A stretch of 64,000 nt of DNA, taken from the NCBI GenBank assembly GCA_013397865.1, contig VZTI01005559.1, positions 2,855,781 through 2,919,780 of the forward strand. Direction: 5' to 3'. Origin of the DNA: Struthidea cinerea (Eukaryota; Chordata; Aves; Passeriformes; Corcoracidae). Below are positions 35,286 to 47,429 of the stretch, in pieces (positions within the stretch are counted from its first letter, which is position 1; the number at the start of each line of letters is the position of its first letter). The position numbers and the translations under genes were made by a program. Under the pieces are notes generated by a model. It saw nothing but the letters and a program-made list of their open reading frames with translations, was not told where the DNA came from and ran no database searches.

Positions 35286-38200
35286 CTTCATTGATTAACC
35301 AGGGCTAGTACGTTCTGTTTGTGTCAATAATCGAATTTTCAGGCTGTGATATGGAATCGCTCAAGCAACAGACAAAAAATAAATTCACAATTTTAACCAC
35401 AGTAGTTTGAACACATTAACTGCTTTCTATTCCAGATTCATTTGTTACACATAAGATGTCATCTTAAGGCTTTTGTTAATACATTACCTTCAAATAGAGA
35501 GGGTGTCTAGGTGCAGATAGGTTGTTGTTGCAGACATATCATTATTTTTCAGGGTATTTTGCCTTTGGAACATTGTATTTCAAAACTCTAATGTCTTACT
35601 AAGCGAAAAGGCTTATGCTAAGGTATGAAAATACAGTCATCACTGTGCATATTCTTCAGGTAAACATAATCCACAGCAGCAATCACCTAATTCTGATATA
35701 ATTAAAAACAGGCAGTCAGGAAGATAGAGAGAGAAAAATATTCTGACTAACATCTTTTTTTGATGATATGTGCTGAGGGAAATATCAGAATAAACAGATT
35801 TAAGCATGGTTAGGAGCTTAGATCATATACTATTTTTTTCTGTTTATAACACAAAACGAAGGGCTCTTTCTGCCAAGCTTGTCTGATTGCTTATGACAAG
35901 ACTTGGAGGGATGCCTTTAGAACAAATGGAGGTTTTTCTCTTCAGTGATCCCAGCCTGAGTGCCTCAACTGGGCATCAGTGAAACGTGACACAAAACTCC
36001 CTTGATCACAGGGCAGGCTTCTGAAGGAGGGCAAGATGAACAGGGGCAGAGGAGACACCTCCACATTAAGGAAAAGGAAAAGCTGTGCTGTGCTGTACAT
36101 CACCTGTGTGATATGTGCCATAAAGCCCCTCAGGGGCTGGGATTGTTTGTGTCAGCGTGATAACCAGTCACTCAGGGCACATCCCCATAGAGGGGGCACA
36201 GTGAGATGGGAGCCTGCTGCAAGGTAGGGGGGGTGATCTATTTCTGGGCTTAGCCAGGTAAGCCCAGCTCAGAGCTAGAGGTAGGGCCTTGTCCTTGGAA
36301 TCACATGCAGGAACACAGAGCAAGCAGGATTACTCCCTCTCTGTACAGATGGCAAGCTGACACACTTCTGGCAGTGGCACAAAACCCCCAAACAATGGTA
36401 TACCAAAAATCTATGGTCAAGCAGGGCCTTGAACATGGATCATCCAAGTCCCACATAGGGGCTGCTGGAAGAGTGGGAGCAGGGAGATGAGAGTCAGGAG
36501 AGAGGACTGTCAGGAGCAGATCAATATCTTGAAGTGACTCCAGGAGACACAGCAAAGTCAGCAGCTGGGGACACACAGCCCGAAGCTATTCTGTACTTAA
36601 TCACTTTAGATGCTCTCTTTACTGGGAGCCAACACCAGGGCATGTGAGGCTTACATGTTTATGTGTCACATATTATGTATCTGAGACTTATATATATCCT
36701 CCCACCCTCCAGCCTCATGGACACTTTTAGGACCACAATTGATCCCCCCAGGCCATCAGACACAGTTGTCTAGAATAATCAGACAATAGAGGGGACAGGA
36801 AAAGAAAGAGAAATAAAAGAAAACAAGGAAAGGAAATGAGAAAGCTCTTTGACCAAAGCCTTTTTTGAATAGGATTTATTACTATTTTTCTAATACCTTT
36901 TACCACAGTGGTGGGCCTTTCTTAGGCAGGAGATGCCAGGGACAAAACAGGTGCAAAGCTGGTTCACTTTACAGTGTGGATTCTTGCCTAATAGAGGCTG
37001 AACTCCAGCCATCAAATGCATTTCAATTGGAGTCTAAGGTTTGTCTCTGAACTGTCAGACAACACTGTCATTCAGCCAGCTATGCCTATCTTCCAGGTGA
37101 ACCCTTTTACTCTGTTTGTGGGTCTAAGAGGACTGTGCCAGGACCCATTCCCTTCCTGTGGTTAATTTGGTGCTCCCATAGGAAGCAGATTTGTGTGGGG
37201 AAATACAAACACCACAAGGTCTCTGCAGAATGGCTTTGGAAGGGGAGCACACCCACACCTACCTCCCCAACCACCTCCCTGTAAACATGGGGAGCATTTC
37301 CATGCTTTACTCTAGCAAGATGAGAAGCAAGGTTCAGTTTACAAAGACTGAATACCACCAGCTGAACATCACCAGCTTCCTTGGGGTCTACAGGAGCTCA
37401 TTGCTGAGATGGATTCTTGGAAATTAAGTCAGATTTGGCCAGCCTGAGCTATTTTGTAGCAGGGGGAAAATATTCATTAATACTCCTACTCCGGAGTATG
37501 GTGACAGGAGGGAGACCATTGTCTTAGTCATTTTCCAACAGGCAAGAAAGTAACTGTCAGCTATACCAACATCACTCATGAAGCAGCAGAGACCAAGGTG
37601 TAGGAAAACAGCAGCTGGGTTTCATGGGGGCTAAGAGAGAGGAGGAAATTTTTCAGCAAGATTTAGATGACCCCACAGAGCAAACGGTAAGACCCTCAGG
37701 CAACAAGCTGTTGGGTTGCAGCAGCAATATCAGCAAAATGAATTCTCATAATCTAACCTTACCTTCCTCTCTGCATTATCTTTTCTAGCTGAGTGATAGC
37801 TTCCCATTAAATGAGGGCAGGAGAAGGAAGAGGGCAGAAGCAGCAAGGGCTGCAAACTGCACCTGACTCAGACCTTCCAGGCTAAGAAGTTGCTTCTCCT
37901 TCTGGATAGAAAAGGGTATTCTCATTTTACAAATGACAATTTTAAACAGTTTTCCTTAAGTCACAGAGCAAACTATGGCTGCAGCTGAAATAAGCAGTAG
38001 CTTCCACTTGGCTTTAACTGAACACTTGAGCCATTATTTTAAAATAATACTATTAAGGGAAAACCTAGATGCCCTGGCCTTGACAGGAGATCTATTATAT
38101 TACATTGTCTGGTAAGTTTATGACAAGAGCTGTAGCTGTAATCATTTAAAGGCTAAGTGGATGAGAAAAAAAAAAGGAAAAAGGATATATTCTTATTAGG

Positions 38201-38867
38201 AGCTAGCTAAGGACTGTCCTGCCTAAAAACAGTTTTTGCATAACTGAAATTTTGTCATGAGAAATTTCAGGTTTGACAACAAATTCCAGATTTCCACTGA
38301 GAGAATGCAAATGACAGCACTAGTGCTGCCTGCCTGGCAGGCATTTGTCAACTTTGTTTTCTGTCTTCAGGGATACAGTGGAATCAACAAGACCCATTTT
38401 GACAGGCAAAAAGTCAGCAAGCCAAGTAATAGAATAATAAATTCTGCATTAAATTTTCTAAAGAGTATATGTGTGTCTGATTCCTACCTAGAATTTCACT
38501 TCTATGGAAAGCATTTGTATTTAATTCCTCCCTTCCAAGTACTTGGGGAGCACAACAGCACTGAGCTTTGTGTATGGTGCAGCAAGTGAAGAACTGAGGC
38601 ACAGAATAGATTGCAAACCAGAACTTCCCAAGTGGCACTGTCTGCTGTGCCTGACCCACACTTTCAGAAGGGTTTTGGAGCTTTTATCTGAACACCAAAA
38701 TAGCCAGCCACATCTTAAAAATCAGAAAGTAATTAAACGATTTATATTAGAATGTTTGCTTCTGGGATGCCAACTACCAAACTGGATGAGGTTGCTCAGT
38801 ATCTTACCTACCTGAGCACTGAAAATCTCCCAGATTGCACAAATCCTCTGGGCCACTCTTGTGTTGC
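35286..38867. other. unique sequence, nothing firm recognised
   Basis: ORFs are short and unconvincing. A segment at about 37910-37985 (CTCATTTTACAAATGACAAT, later AAGTCACAGAGCAAACTATG) faintly resembles the core of an ancient MIR-type SINE, too weakly to call. Confidence 0.5.
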
Positions 38868-39428
38868 TTTCACCACACCTATAGTAAAAATTTTTCCTTA
38901 TATTAAATTGAAATTTCTGTTGTTGCAAATGATGACCTTTGCCTCTTGTCCTTTTACCATGCACACACTTTAGTGTCATAGAACCATAAATAATTTAGAT
39001 TGGAAAAAGACCTGTAAGATCAGCAAATCAAACTGTTAACCCAGAACTGCCAAGTCCACCACTAAAACATCTCCCTAAGTGCCACACCAACATTTCTTTT
39101 AAATATCTCCAGGGATGATGACTCCACTACTTCCCTGGGAAGTCTTGGCAATCCTTTTGCTGAAGATATTTTTCCTAATATCCAATCTAAATTACTGACA
39201 AAATATTAAACTAGACTGACCCCAATACTGATCCCTGGAGAATTCCACTAGTGACTGGCTGTCAACTGGATTCAACTCCACTCACCTCCACTCTTTGGGC
39301 TTGGCTATCCAGCCAGTTTGGTAGCCAGTGGATTGTAGTGCAGTAGTTGTAGTAGTGGAGGTGAGTTAGATCCTCTCAGCCTTGCCTCTCCCGGCTGAAA
39401 AGGCCAGCTCCTTCAGCCTCTTGTAGAA
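38868..39428 (-). mobile_element. composite of CR1 LINE fragments
   Basis: At least three CR1 pieces lie on the minus strand. 38868-38966 encodes the C-terminal block KGHHLQQQKFQFNIRKNF. 38974-39195 starts with a CR1 3' tail (TCATAGAACCATAA, then GATTGGAAAAAGACCTGTAA) and includes 'cctaatatccaatctaaat'. 39196-39330 reads as the RT segment 'ccccaatactgatccctggag...gactggctgtcaactgga'. 39366-39428 (CTCTCCCGGCTGAAAAGGCC) belongs between the last two in an intact element, so the order is scrambled. This indicates nested or separate insertions, or rearrangement. There is no coding capacity. Confidence 0.85.
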
Positions 39429-40285
39429 ATTAAATGACCCCCCCCCCCACCACTTTTTGGCTCAGAAAGCTATTTTAGTGCAGGACACTGCCTGACCAAA
39501 CATGGTTTACAATGATTGCTCCTGTCTGGTGAGCCTTAACCTGATTTAAAGGTGTGTTATATAACAGGGAGTGGAAAAGTAGCATCACTTATCAAGTCTA
39601 TCATTCCCTGTCAGGATAGCAGAGACTAACCACTGTGACTTTTATGTTCTCTGCTCCTGAGTTTAAAGTGAGCTCTTTGCACTGTGGTGTAACTCTGTGA
39701 ACTGTTAATCTCTTCATGTTGTGTATTTTTGGCCAAATCTCTACAAAACCATCAGGGTGGTTTACTGGGGGTTGAGCACATCAGCCTTTTCTCAGTAGCC
39801 AACCATTGGTTCACCAGTGACTCCAGCAAAAACACACAGGGAAGTGGAGCTAAAAGATGAAAAGCACGGGATTTTCAGGACTGTTGCAGGTGGATGTGAA
39901 GCTGGTCAGAGCAAAGAAATGTTTCAATAAGGGGAAAGGCTATCAATGTGAGAGTGATGACTAGCACCAGGGCAGTGAAGGGGAATGTCCTAAAAAAAAG
40001 GGTGGTCAGGGCAATATATGCAACATTCATATCATTCATAACATTCTGATCATGCTCTCAGATTTGCTCTTTCCCCTTTCTCTCTGGCTCTCTGCCACCC
40101 TGAAGACAAATCTAACCTAGAGTTTGCAGAGGAGCGCTGCCACTATAGACCCCTGAAAGGACAATCCAAACCAGCACATCCCTGGAGTATTCTGAATACT
40201 CTCACATGGCTTTTTTCTAGGCTAAATGAGACAGTAATCCATTATTAAACTTGCTGCCACTCCAAGATTGTTCCCTGCAGTATAT
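39429..40285. other. unique sequence with a poly(C) run
   Basis: A run of 11 C at 39438-39448 directly follows the CR1 composite. The rest shows nothing recognisable. Confidence 0.55.
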
Positions 40286-40289
40286 TTTA

Positions 40290-40440
40290 CAGTGCTTTGT
40301 CCAGGATGGTTTTAAAACATCCCAGTGATGAGACCTCCACCAGTTTACTTGGGGGAGTTGTTTCACAGGCTAACAGACATCACCATTAGCACTATTTCTT
40401 GTCACATGCATTAGCAGCTCTCCCATAAATAATTGCTAAC
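40290..40440 (-). mobile_element. old CR1/L3-type LINE fragment
   Basis: The plus strand reads 'gtgctttgtccaggatggttttaaaacatcccagtgatgagacctccaccag' followed by a 'gttgtttcacaggctaacagac' phrase. This is the reverse complement of the 3' part of an ancient CR1/L3 element (relatives have 'tggagcttccaccac...ctgttccacagtctaac'). It may be one element with 41597-41990, separated by an insertion or expansion, because the latter continues further toward the element's 5' side. Confidence 0.65.
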
Positions 40441-41596
40441 ACTACAGTTGTTCTACAGGCCTAGGGAAGGTGAAGAGTCAGTATTCAGGTAAATAAAGGA
40501 ACAAAAAGATAATGGAAATATCTAACTCCTCTAGGAAAATATGTTGTTTAGCTGGGTTATGGACAATTGACTAAGTGACAGAGAAGTAACCAGTAACCTC
40601 TGCACTCATCCCTGAATAAATGTGAGGTAATCTGAGAGAGCTCAGGCACAGAGGGAAACTGGGATCCTCAGGCTGCTGAGTTCAGCTGGGCCAGGATCTA
40701 GTAGAGTTGGCTACAGTGCCTCCATTCCCCTGTAAGGCCACCCCTGAGTAAATTACCTCACATCTATCTTGGAGTAAAAGTATAACAAGGAGAGTTACTG
40801 CAGAGCAGCTCGGAGAGTTCACTGTTACTGCCATTGCATCTAAAGAAATGGACATATGACCCAGTGAGTAATGTCTTATTTAATGTATCCTAGATTCTTT
40901 TATTGAAAAGCTATTTTCTGCTCTTCAAGTTCTTCTCCTGCAGAGATCAGCACCTGGCACAATGGGTGAAACCTTGCAATACTGTATGTAGCCAGATCTG
41001 AAGTGTTCTGAATAAATGAGAAAAAGCCCATCCCTCTTGACCCTTCCTGGCAAATCAACATCTTTGGTAGGCAGCAGTTTACTGTACATGGCTACTAATC
41101 CAGCACTGATAATGGCTGTGAGCCAGCAGATACTTTTCAAATATCCTTGCTGTAATATTTCAATCAAGGTCTCCCTTTAGCAAGTAATTTAATAGTTTTA
41201 CTGCAATATACTGGGCAATGCCACCTCCATTTCCTTTGTTCTTTATTACATATTCATGTATCTCAACTCTTTCATAAAGGAAATCCACTGAATACATCTC
41301 ACAGACAGCCTTTCTCTTAGAATACAGCCCCCTGCTGAAGCCATGAGCAGGCTGGCAGTGCATGCAGCACCAGTGATAATCTCACCGAACAACACACGCC
41401 ATGGCAGTTTTAAAGACAAGAGGATGGCTCTCTCACAAAAACTAACAGCTAGCTATTTAGGGTCTCCGGCTTTAGGAAGAGGCCATCTGACTTCAGGATA
41501 GTGTTCCCTCTTTTGATCCGTGTGGAATGGCTGCTGAACTCTTCTCTTGTGCTGGGACCAGTATAGTCTAAGCAGTCCTACAGAAATGTTTCTCCA
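40441..41596. other. unassigned sequence between two old CR1 pieces
   Basis: No gene or repeat was recognised. If the flanking CR1 pieces are one element, this is inserted or rearranged DNA. Confidence 0.4.
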
Positions 41597-41990
41597 GAGA
41601 TCTTCCACATCTTCCCTTATTAGAAAGGAAGAAGTTTTTCTTAACATTCAAACTTCTCATTGCATTTTCCTTCTCTGAAGTTCATCCTATTATGCAATGC
41701 TCCATTGTACTTAGCCTGTACAAGGGCCCTTTCTCTTGGGATTTTCCTGGAATTTATTTGGAGGCGATTATCATATCTTCTCTTAGTTGTTGCTTTGCCA
41801 AGATGTTCATAGTTTGCTCTTTTAATCTTTCCATATCAATCAAACCTTTCCACTACCTAATAATAATAATTGTGCCTCTTCTCTGAAGTCCCTCCAGCTT
41901 TTCAGTATCTTTCCAGTGATATGGTGCTCAGAACAGCACAGGAAATGCCAGCTGCATTTGCAGCCATGTAGAGAAGGTTCTTTGATCATC
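41597..41990 (-). mobile_element. old CR1-type LINE fragment
   Basis: The plus strand follows the reverse complement of CR1 ORF2. The order is 'gaagaagtttttcttaacattcaaact', 'gattatcatatcttctcttag', 'gcctcttctctgaagtccctccagctttt' and GTGATATGGTGCTCAGAACA. In relatives these are the 'tttttcctaata', 'atcatatctcccctcag', 'ctcttctctggac' and 'gtggtgcccagaactgg' blocks, in the same order. The copy is degraded, without long ORFs. Confidence 0.75.
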
Positions 41991-42061
41991 TGCTCTGCCG
42001 CAGAATGTCTTAAACGAGATTGCCCCCCACTCCCCTGAGGCTTGAGAGCTGCTCAGCAGAA

Positions 42062-42418
42062 AGGGGTGCTGGTTGACAGTGGCTGAACATGAGTCAGGTG
42101 TGCCCAGGTGGCCAAGAAGGCCAATGCCATCCTGGCCTGGATCAGCAACAGTGTGGCCAGCAGGACCAGGGCAGTGATTATTCTCCTGTACTCAGCCACT
42201 GGTGAGGCCACACCTTGAATCAGTTTTGGGCCTCTCACAACAAGGAGGTGCTGGAGAGTGTCCAGAGAAGGACTATGAAGCTGTGGAAGGATCTGGAGCA
42301 TCTGGATGTGGCACTTGAGGGTATAGTTTAGGGGTGATTACGGTGGTGCTGGGTTTGTGGTTGAACTAGATGATCTTGAAGGTCTCTTCCAACCGTGATG
42401 ATTCTGTGATTCTACGAC
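42062..42418 (+). mobile_element. CR1 LINE 3' end, internally deleted
   Basis: The element has GGTGCTGGTTGACAGTGGCT, 'cccaggtggccaagaaggccaatgccatcctggcctgg', AGCAGGACCAGGGCAGTGAT and 'ggagagtgtccagagaagg'. It then jumps to the 3' UTR ('gttgaactagatgatcttgaaggtctcttccaacc') and ends in the tail GATTCTGTGATTCTACG. The segment encoding the last part of ORF2 is deleted. It is younger than its neighbours, and its orientation is opposite to the CR1 piece ending 70 bp to the left. Confidence 0.92.
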
Positions 42419-43495
42419 CTTTTATTGCAACACTTCCAAGAGCCAAGAAAGAGAAGGTTTCAGTGCTGGAGAGCTGTCAAACTGATGGAAAGTTCCTCTG
42501 GATATGTTATACCATGATTCCCCCTAAAAACCAGAAGGAGCACGTGCTGCCTATTTCTGGGAAGGTACTGATGACATCGTGCTGAATATGGATTAGTTGC
42601 TTCTTGTCTGCTTTTGTCAATCTTTGGGTGGCAACACCATTGGAATCCTGAACAGCCAGTGATGCCAAGTCTCTGTGCAGGAAACGAAAACTATTTTGAC
42701 TTTTTTAAAGCAGTACCCCACATAGAGAAATATTTTCTGATGTACATTTACTACTTAATCTAGTAAGAAATTAATCTGAGAATCATACTTAAGTGAAAGT
42801 GTTCAATTACCAAGGCACAGTGCTGAAAACCCAAGCATGTGCTAAGTTTAGCATCAAAATGTGTTTGATATTATACTAAGAACAATCAAAAGGAAAATAC
42901 AAAAATGCCTTGTTATACTTCTACCACTATTTTGCAAGAAGTTTTCTTTTAGGGCTGTTGAGCAGCAGATACATTTGGCCTCTGGAAGCATTGCAATCTA
43001 TCAAATAATTGGTCTGTCCAAGAAGTTAATTCTTCCTGACTAATTGCAGATCATATCAGGAAAAGAGAATCAAAAATAGGCAAAAGACAAAGATGACAAA
43101 ACGAGAGAAAAAATAAAGGAAAAATATAGAAAGAGCCTTCAGGTTTGCTCAGGTTTGAACACACGTAAAGAGGAGAGAGAAGAAGAAACACCAGAACAAG
43201 ACAGTTGCCACAACATTGGTAATAAAATACTTTGCCTAATGAGTGATCACTCAGTACTGTAGTTAGTCAATAAACCAATTCTCCTGGGTCAGTTTGGATT
43301 TTTTTCCAGGTTTTTTTTCAAACCTTTAACATACAATTAGAATTCATCACCTGAGATCTGTAATTAAGACTGGATGCATTTCCAAGGGACATGTTCTCGC
43401 ACATTTTAGAATACCTGGCTTCTTAAAAGAATCAGTTTTTTGTCAATAATTTTCCCCTAAATATTCCAAGCAAGACCTAGCACTTGCATTACTTC

Positions 43496-43498
<3 letters not shown>
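42419..43498. other. unique AT-rich sequence
   Basis: I saw nothing recognisable here. Confidence 0.5.

Positions 43499-43544
<46 letters not shown>
43499..43544. repeat. 46-base poly(A) tract
   Basis: This is an uninterrupted A homopolymer, the longest in the window. No processed gene body or LINE with a poly(A) tail is visible upstream (CR1 tails are ATTCTRTG-type, not poly(A)). It is probably simple-sequence expansion, and its length in the assembly may be unreliable. Confidence 0.95.
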
Positions 43545-43546
<2 letters not shown>

Positions 43547-43619
43547 CTCTGTCCCTGCACCTCACTTTTTTTCTGAATGTTTTTGATTTTGCTTTTTATT
43601 CATCCCTACAAGGATTTAA

Positions 43620-44280
43620 AACTCCCCCTCAGTTCAGCATTGAATGCGAATTTCATTAATGTGATGTTTGTTTTTCTTCCAGCCCAATTAATGAGGGTGA
43701 TAAATGAGGTAGGACATAACACCAATCCCTGTGGCACCCCAGTAGCTTCCTCCCCCAAATTCAAACACTGCCATTTATCATTACAATTTGCTAATGTTCT
43801 TTCCTCCAATTTGTGGACCCCATGGCAGTACTCCTACTGAAGCCAATCTCAATTAATTATTCAAGTACATTCATAGGAGATGCAATATCAAATACTTTAT
43901 GGAAAACCAGAATGCAGTGTAGCAACTGAATTTCCAGTAGGCACTACTACTTTAATTATTTTAAACCCTTTTATATCTGTTTGTGAAGATTTATTCTTTT
44001 ATTATTTGTACTTCAGTGGCGCCTAGAGGATCGAACTGGGCTGAGGACCCATTGTCATGTTACTGAAATTACATTACTAAAATTTTATCTCCAGCTGTTT
44101 AGTGATTCTCTTTCCTCCTCCTGTCTCTCGTATTTGCTTCATTTTCACCCCAAGGACAGAATTTAAATTAATGAAACTGTAATTGCCAGGATCACTAACA
44201 ATTCCTGTTTTCAGGATATCACGTACATTTTCTATATTTTGCATATTTGCTGCTTCCACTTTTTCTTGTCCAAAAACCAC
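43620..44280 (-). mobile_element. degraded CR1-type reverse transcriptase region
   Basis: The minus strand preserves RT landmarks in order. An open stretch at 44280-44077 reads ILKTGIVSDPGNYSFINLNS, matching the CR1 DPGNYRPVSLTS block. LVFHKVFDIA near 43900 matches the FxKAFDxVPH block. ATGVPQGLVLCP near 43735 matches the TSGVPQGSVLGP block. Spacings (about 290 and 165 bp) are close to those of CR1-like RTs. Frameshifts and stops separate the blocks and the YxDD region is not recognisable, so it is a dead fragment. It is old, and assignment to a subfamily is not possible. Confidence 0.75.
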
Positions 44281-47200
44281 TTTATTATGAGTTCATGTTT
44301 GCATGAAAACAGGCTTCTGTCTCCCTGCCTCTACCGCGCATCTGCTCCTGCTGTGCATTCCCCACTGGAGTCCGTATCATTGGTAATCCTGTGCCTGGGA
44401 AGTCTCAGTGAGTTGCATGGAGATGACTGATGTCACACTTGGAGGATGAAGTAGGGAATAAACAGCAGGAGGACATAATCTCTCAAGAAACTGAGACCCC
44501 ATCTTGTCTGTGCTAGAAAACGCCAAAGACAGATTTTTGAAAGATGTCATGGTGCTTCTTGATATGAAAAAAAAGAAAGCCTCTACACACAAAACTGAAA
44601 GCAGACTGATTCAAAAGGAGCAGAGGAATGGCTGTTTGAACAAGTCCCATCATAACCTGAGCCCAAGGACAGATGAGCTGTGAGAAAAGACCTCATATGC
44701 CAACTTTGGTCTGTGAAAGATTCACAGGGGCTCCTTTACCAGCAAATTTACAATTTACTTACTTTTTATTTTCTTTCCTTTTAAATAAAGGTGATTAGTT
44801 TCTTCACACTCTTCCCCATGTTCCCTTTCTTGAAACAACCAGGTAGCAGTGTCTGACAGAGACCTCATCTTCCCTCTCACCCAAGAGAGTGCACCTTGAG
44901 CTGGAAAATATTTCAAGGAAACACTACAGAATCTTCTCCTTAGATCAGAGCTTGGAGGAAGTTATTTTCCCCTACCTCCTGGAGCTACAGGATCTACCTG
45001 ACTAAAGTGATTTTTCCCTCCCACTCACAAAACAACATCTTCCCAGCATTGCTGAGAGTGTCCCATCTCTCTGTTCCTTTGTAAGGAAGCCATTTAATGG
45101 TCTCAAAAAATCACAAATCAGCTGCGCTCTGAATTTTTGTGAGATCCTTTATCTGTCACAGAACAAGGACTGGTGTTTTCATTTCCACTATGTTCCTACA
45201 GATGCTGTGGAGCCCCTTCCTTAAACTTCTAGTGCTGTGATGTCATGCTCCTTACAGTGCTTGAGGAAAATTGTCTAGTCAGCAGCAACTTGCCCAAAAT
45301 AGGGCCATCTGAGTGTGAGCTACAGTTGAGAAAAGCTCTTAAGGTTCTCCCACCTAGAGCATGCAGTTAGAGAAAACTCATTTCTTTCGATGCTGTAAGC
45401 AGGCTGTTTACCCAGAGGGGTTCAAAGCTAGTTTCTGCCTGCTTCTCTCTAACCCTGGCATTATTCAAGGGTCAATAATCCAATTCAAAACAATGCAGTG
45501 ACAATGAGGTGGATTTTTTTAAATGGTGTTTACTTGTTCTTAATGATATGCTGTATCTCCCTGTTACAGAGAGAAGGAGATGATAAAGAAGGGAGAAACT
45601 ACACAGTAATGCAGACAGTAAAATCAAAGTAGAGACTCCTGTTGAGATGAAAGAGGCTCCTGCTAGTGTCTGAAAAGTTGCAAATGTAAGATTTTTACTG
45701 CTACATTTGATGTCTTTCTGCCAACAAGGGCCTAACTGTAAAACCAGTGAAAATTTCCCAATTCAGAGCAGTTCAGAACCCTTTTCAATACAACCATTTT
45801 ACCCCCTAAAGCAAGTTTTTGGCCAAATCAGGATAATTGTCTGCTTCCCGTCTCTTTTTTTCTGATTCTTGCCAGATTTTATATTCCCAAATGTCACATT
45901 TCTCCCCCCTCTCAGTTCAGAGAAAATAACTGTAAAGGGAATGCTATTATGCTCAATGCCTCAGGAGAGGCAAAGAAGTAAAGGAAAGGGGTGGAAAATT
46001 GGTCTCTACCATGATTTATAAAGTCTTGGAGTTGTTTTGGTTTGAGTAGCCCAACAGGGCACATGAAGCCAGCTGCAGTGCAAGGGCCTAGGATAGCTTT
46101 GCAGCCCCACCATAAACCTTCCTCAAAGGGTGTGAGGAGAGACAGAATAGCACCAGTTTAAAATCTGTGCCTGCCTGTTTTGGTCAGCTCTGGAAGAACA
46201 GCTGGGAAAGGATTTCATGCAAGACAGGATGTGCATCTACCTTTCCATTTCTTTAAACACAGTGCATTGATATTGTGTTCGTATGGTGTAAGAACAATTT
46301 CCTCAGTCCATGAGGGATCCTGCCATCTCACAGATTTGTGGTCAGCTATGAGACTGTGATGACTGTCACTGTTGCTTTGCCATTTCCCTTCTCTGTTTGT
46401 TATTTGTCTGTGATCGCTACTATGGGTTGTGTGCCTGTGGGTCTGAAAACCTTCTTCCTGAAGGGGAAGTAGGTTTGGTTTTGAGGAGTCTTGTGAGGAG
46501 GGTGACATTACAAGAAACTGTTGCATATGAGAGACTGGAGTGGGCAGCTGTGTTGTGAGTACTGCTTATTAAACATGTCCCTTTTTGGACTTGTGGTTCC
46601 AGAAAAGGTTGTTTCCTGGTTTTCTTGTAAGTTGAGAAGCATCAGATCTCACAATGGATTTTGCTAGAGTTCTGGGAAATTTTGGGAAGGAGCTGGTAGC
46701 CACCATCCTCAGTGATATATGGGGAGATAAAAGAGCAGGAACTCCTTGGCAGCTTTCCCCAAAATAGTCCTGGTAATCTACTCTGGGCCAGGCAGATGTG
46801 AACAGGTAATGCTGTTTGGAAAATTATATACGTAAGAGGTATCAAAACCATCAAGACTAGAGAGATGTCTGGAAGCAAAGGAGTGTGTCCAGGGCAGTTC
46901 CAGCTGCTGATGGTGCACAAGAGGGTGTTCACAGGAGGGTGCTGAGGAGCACAGGGTTCAGAGAACACATCCTGACATTACAAGAACTCTTCATCCTCAG
47001 GTGAAGCGAAGTACAAAATCTAGAAATTGCCAAGTTACAAACAAATGCACTATGGCACAGATAGAAGAAAGTGAAAAGTAATTTTATGCATACATCTACC
47101 TTAATACCAGCAGTTAAGGGAGATAGGAATATTTAGATTTAAATGAATACAAATACATAAAAGATATATTGGAGATTTGATGGAAGGAGAAGCAGATGGA

Positions 47201-47429
47201 CAATGTAATACTAATCTGAAAAATTACACTGGAAAGACAAAATGATCTCTATAGATGAATGGATCATAGTAGAGCCTGAAAGAAACTTTGAGTCAAACCA
47301 AATTAACAATCAAGCAAACCTTGTCAGCAAGTAATAGAAACCCTATGAATCAAAATTCAGTACCATGTAGGCAAAATACAGCACTAAGGCTATTACAGAA
47401 TGCCTGATGAAGATGGTGATAGAGATTGA
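44281..47429. other. unique sequence, nothing recognised
   Basis: No exons or repeat families were seen. ORFs are short, and a 103-codon and a 108-codon minus ORF (46215-46526, 46642-46968) have no recognisable content. Confidence 0.5.

Noticed and set aside
37910..37985. MIR-like SINE core
   Set aside because: Only short phrases (CTCATTTTACAAATGA and AAGTCACAGAGC) resemble the MIR core. The match is too short and gapped to call without an alignment score. The same applies to 49340 and 50410.
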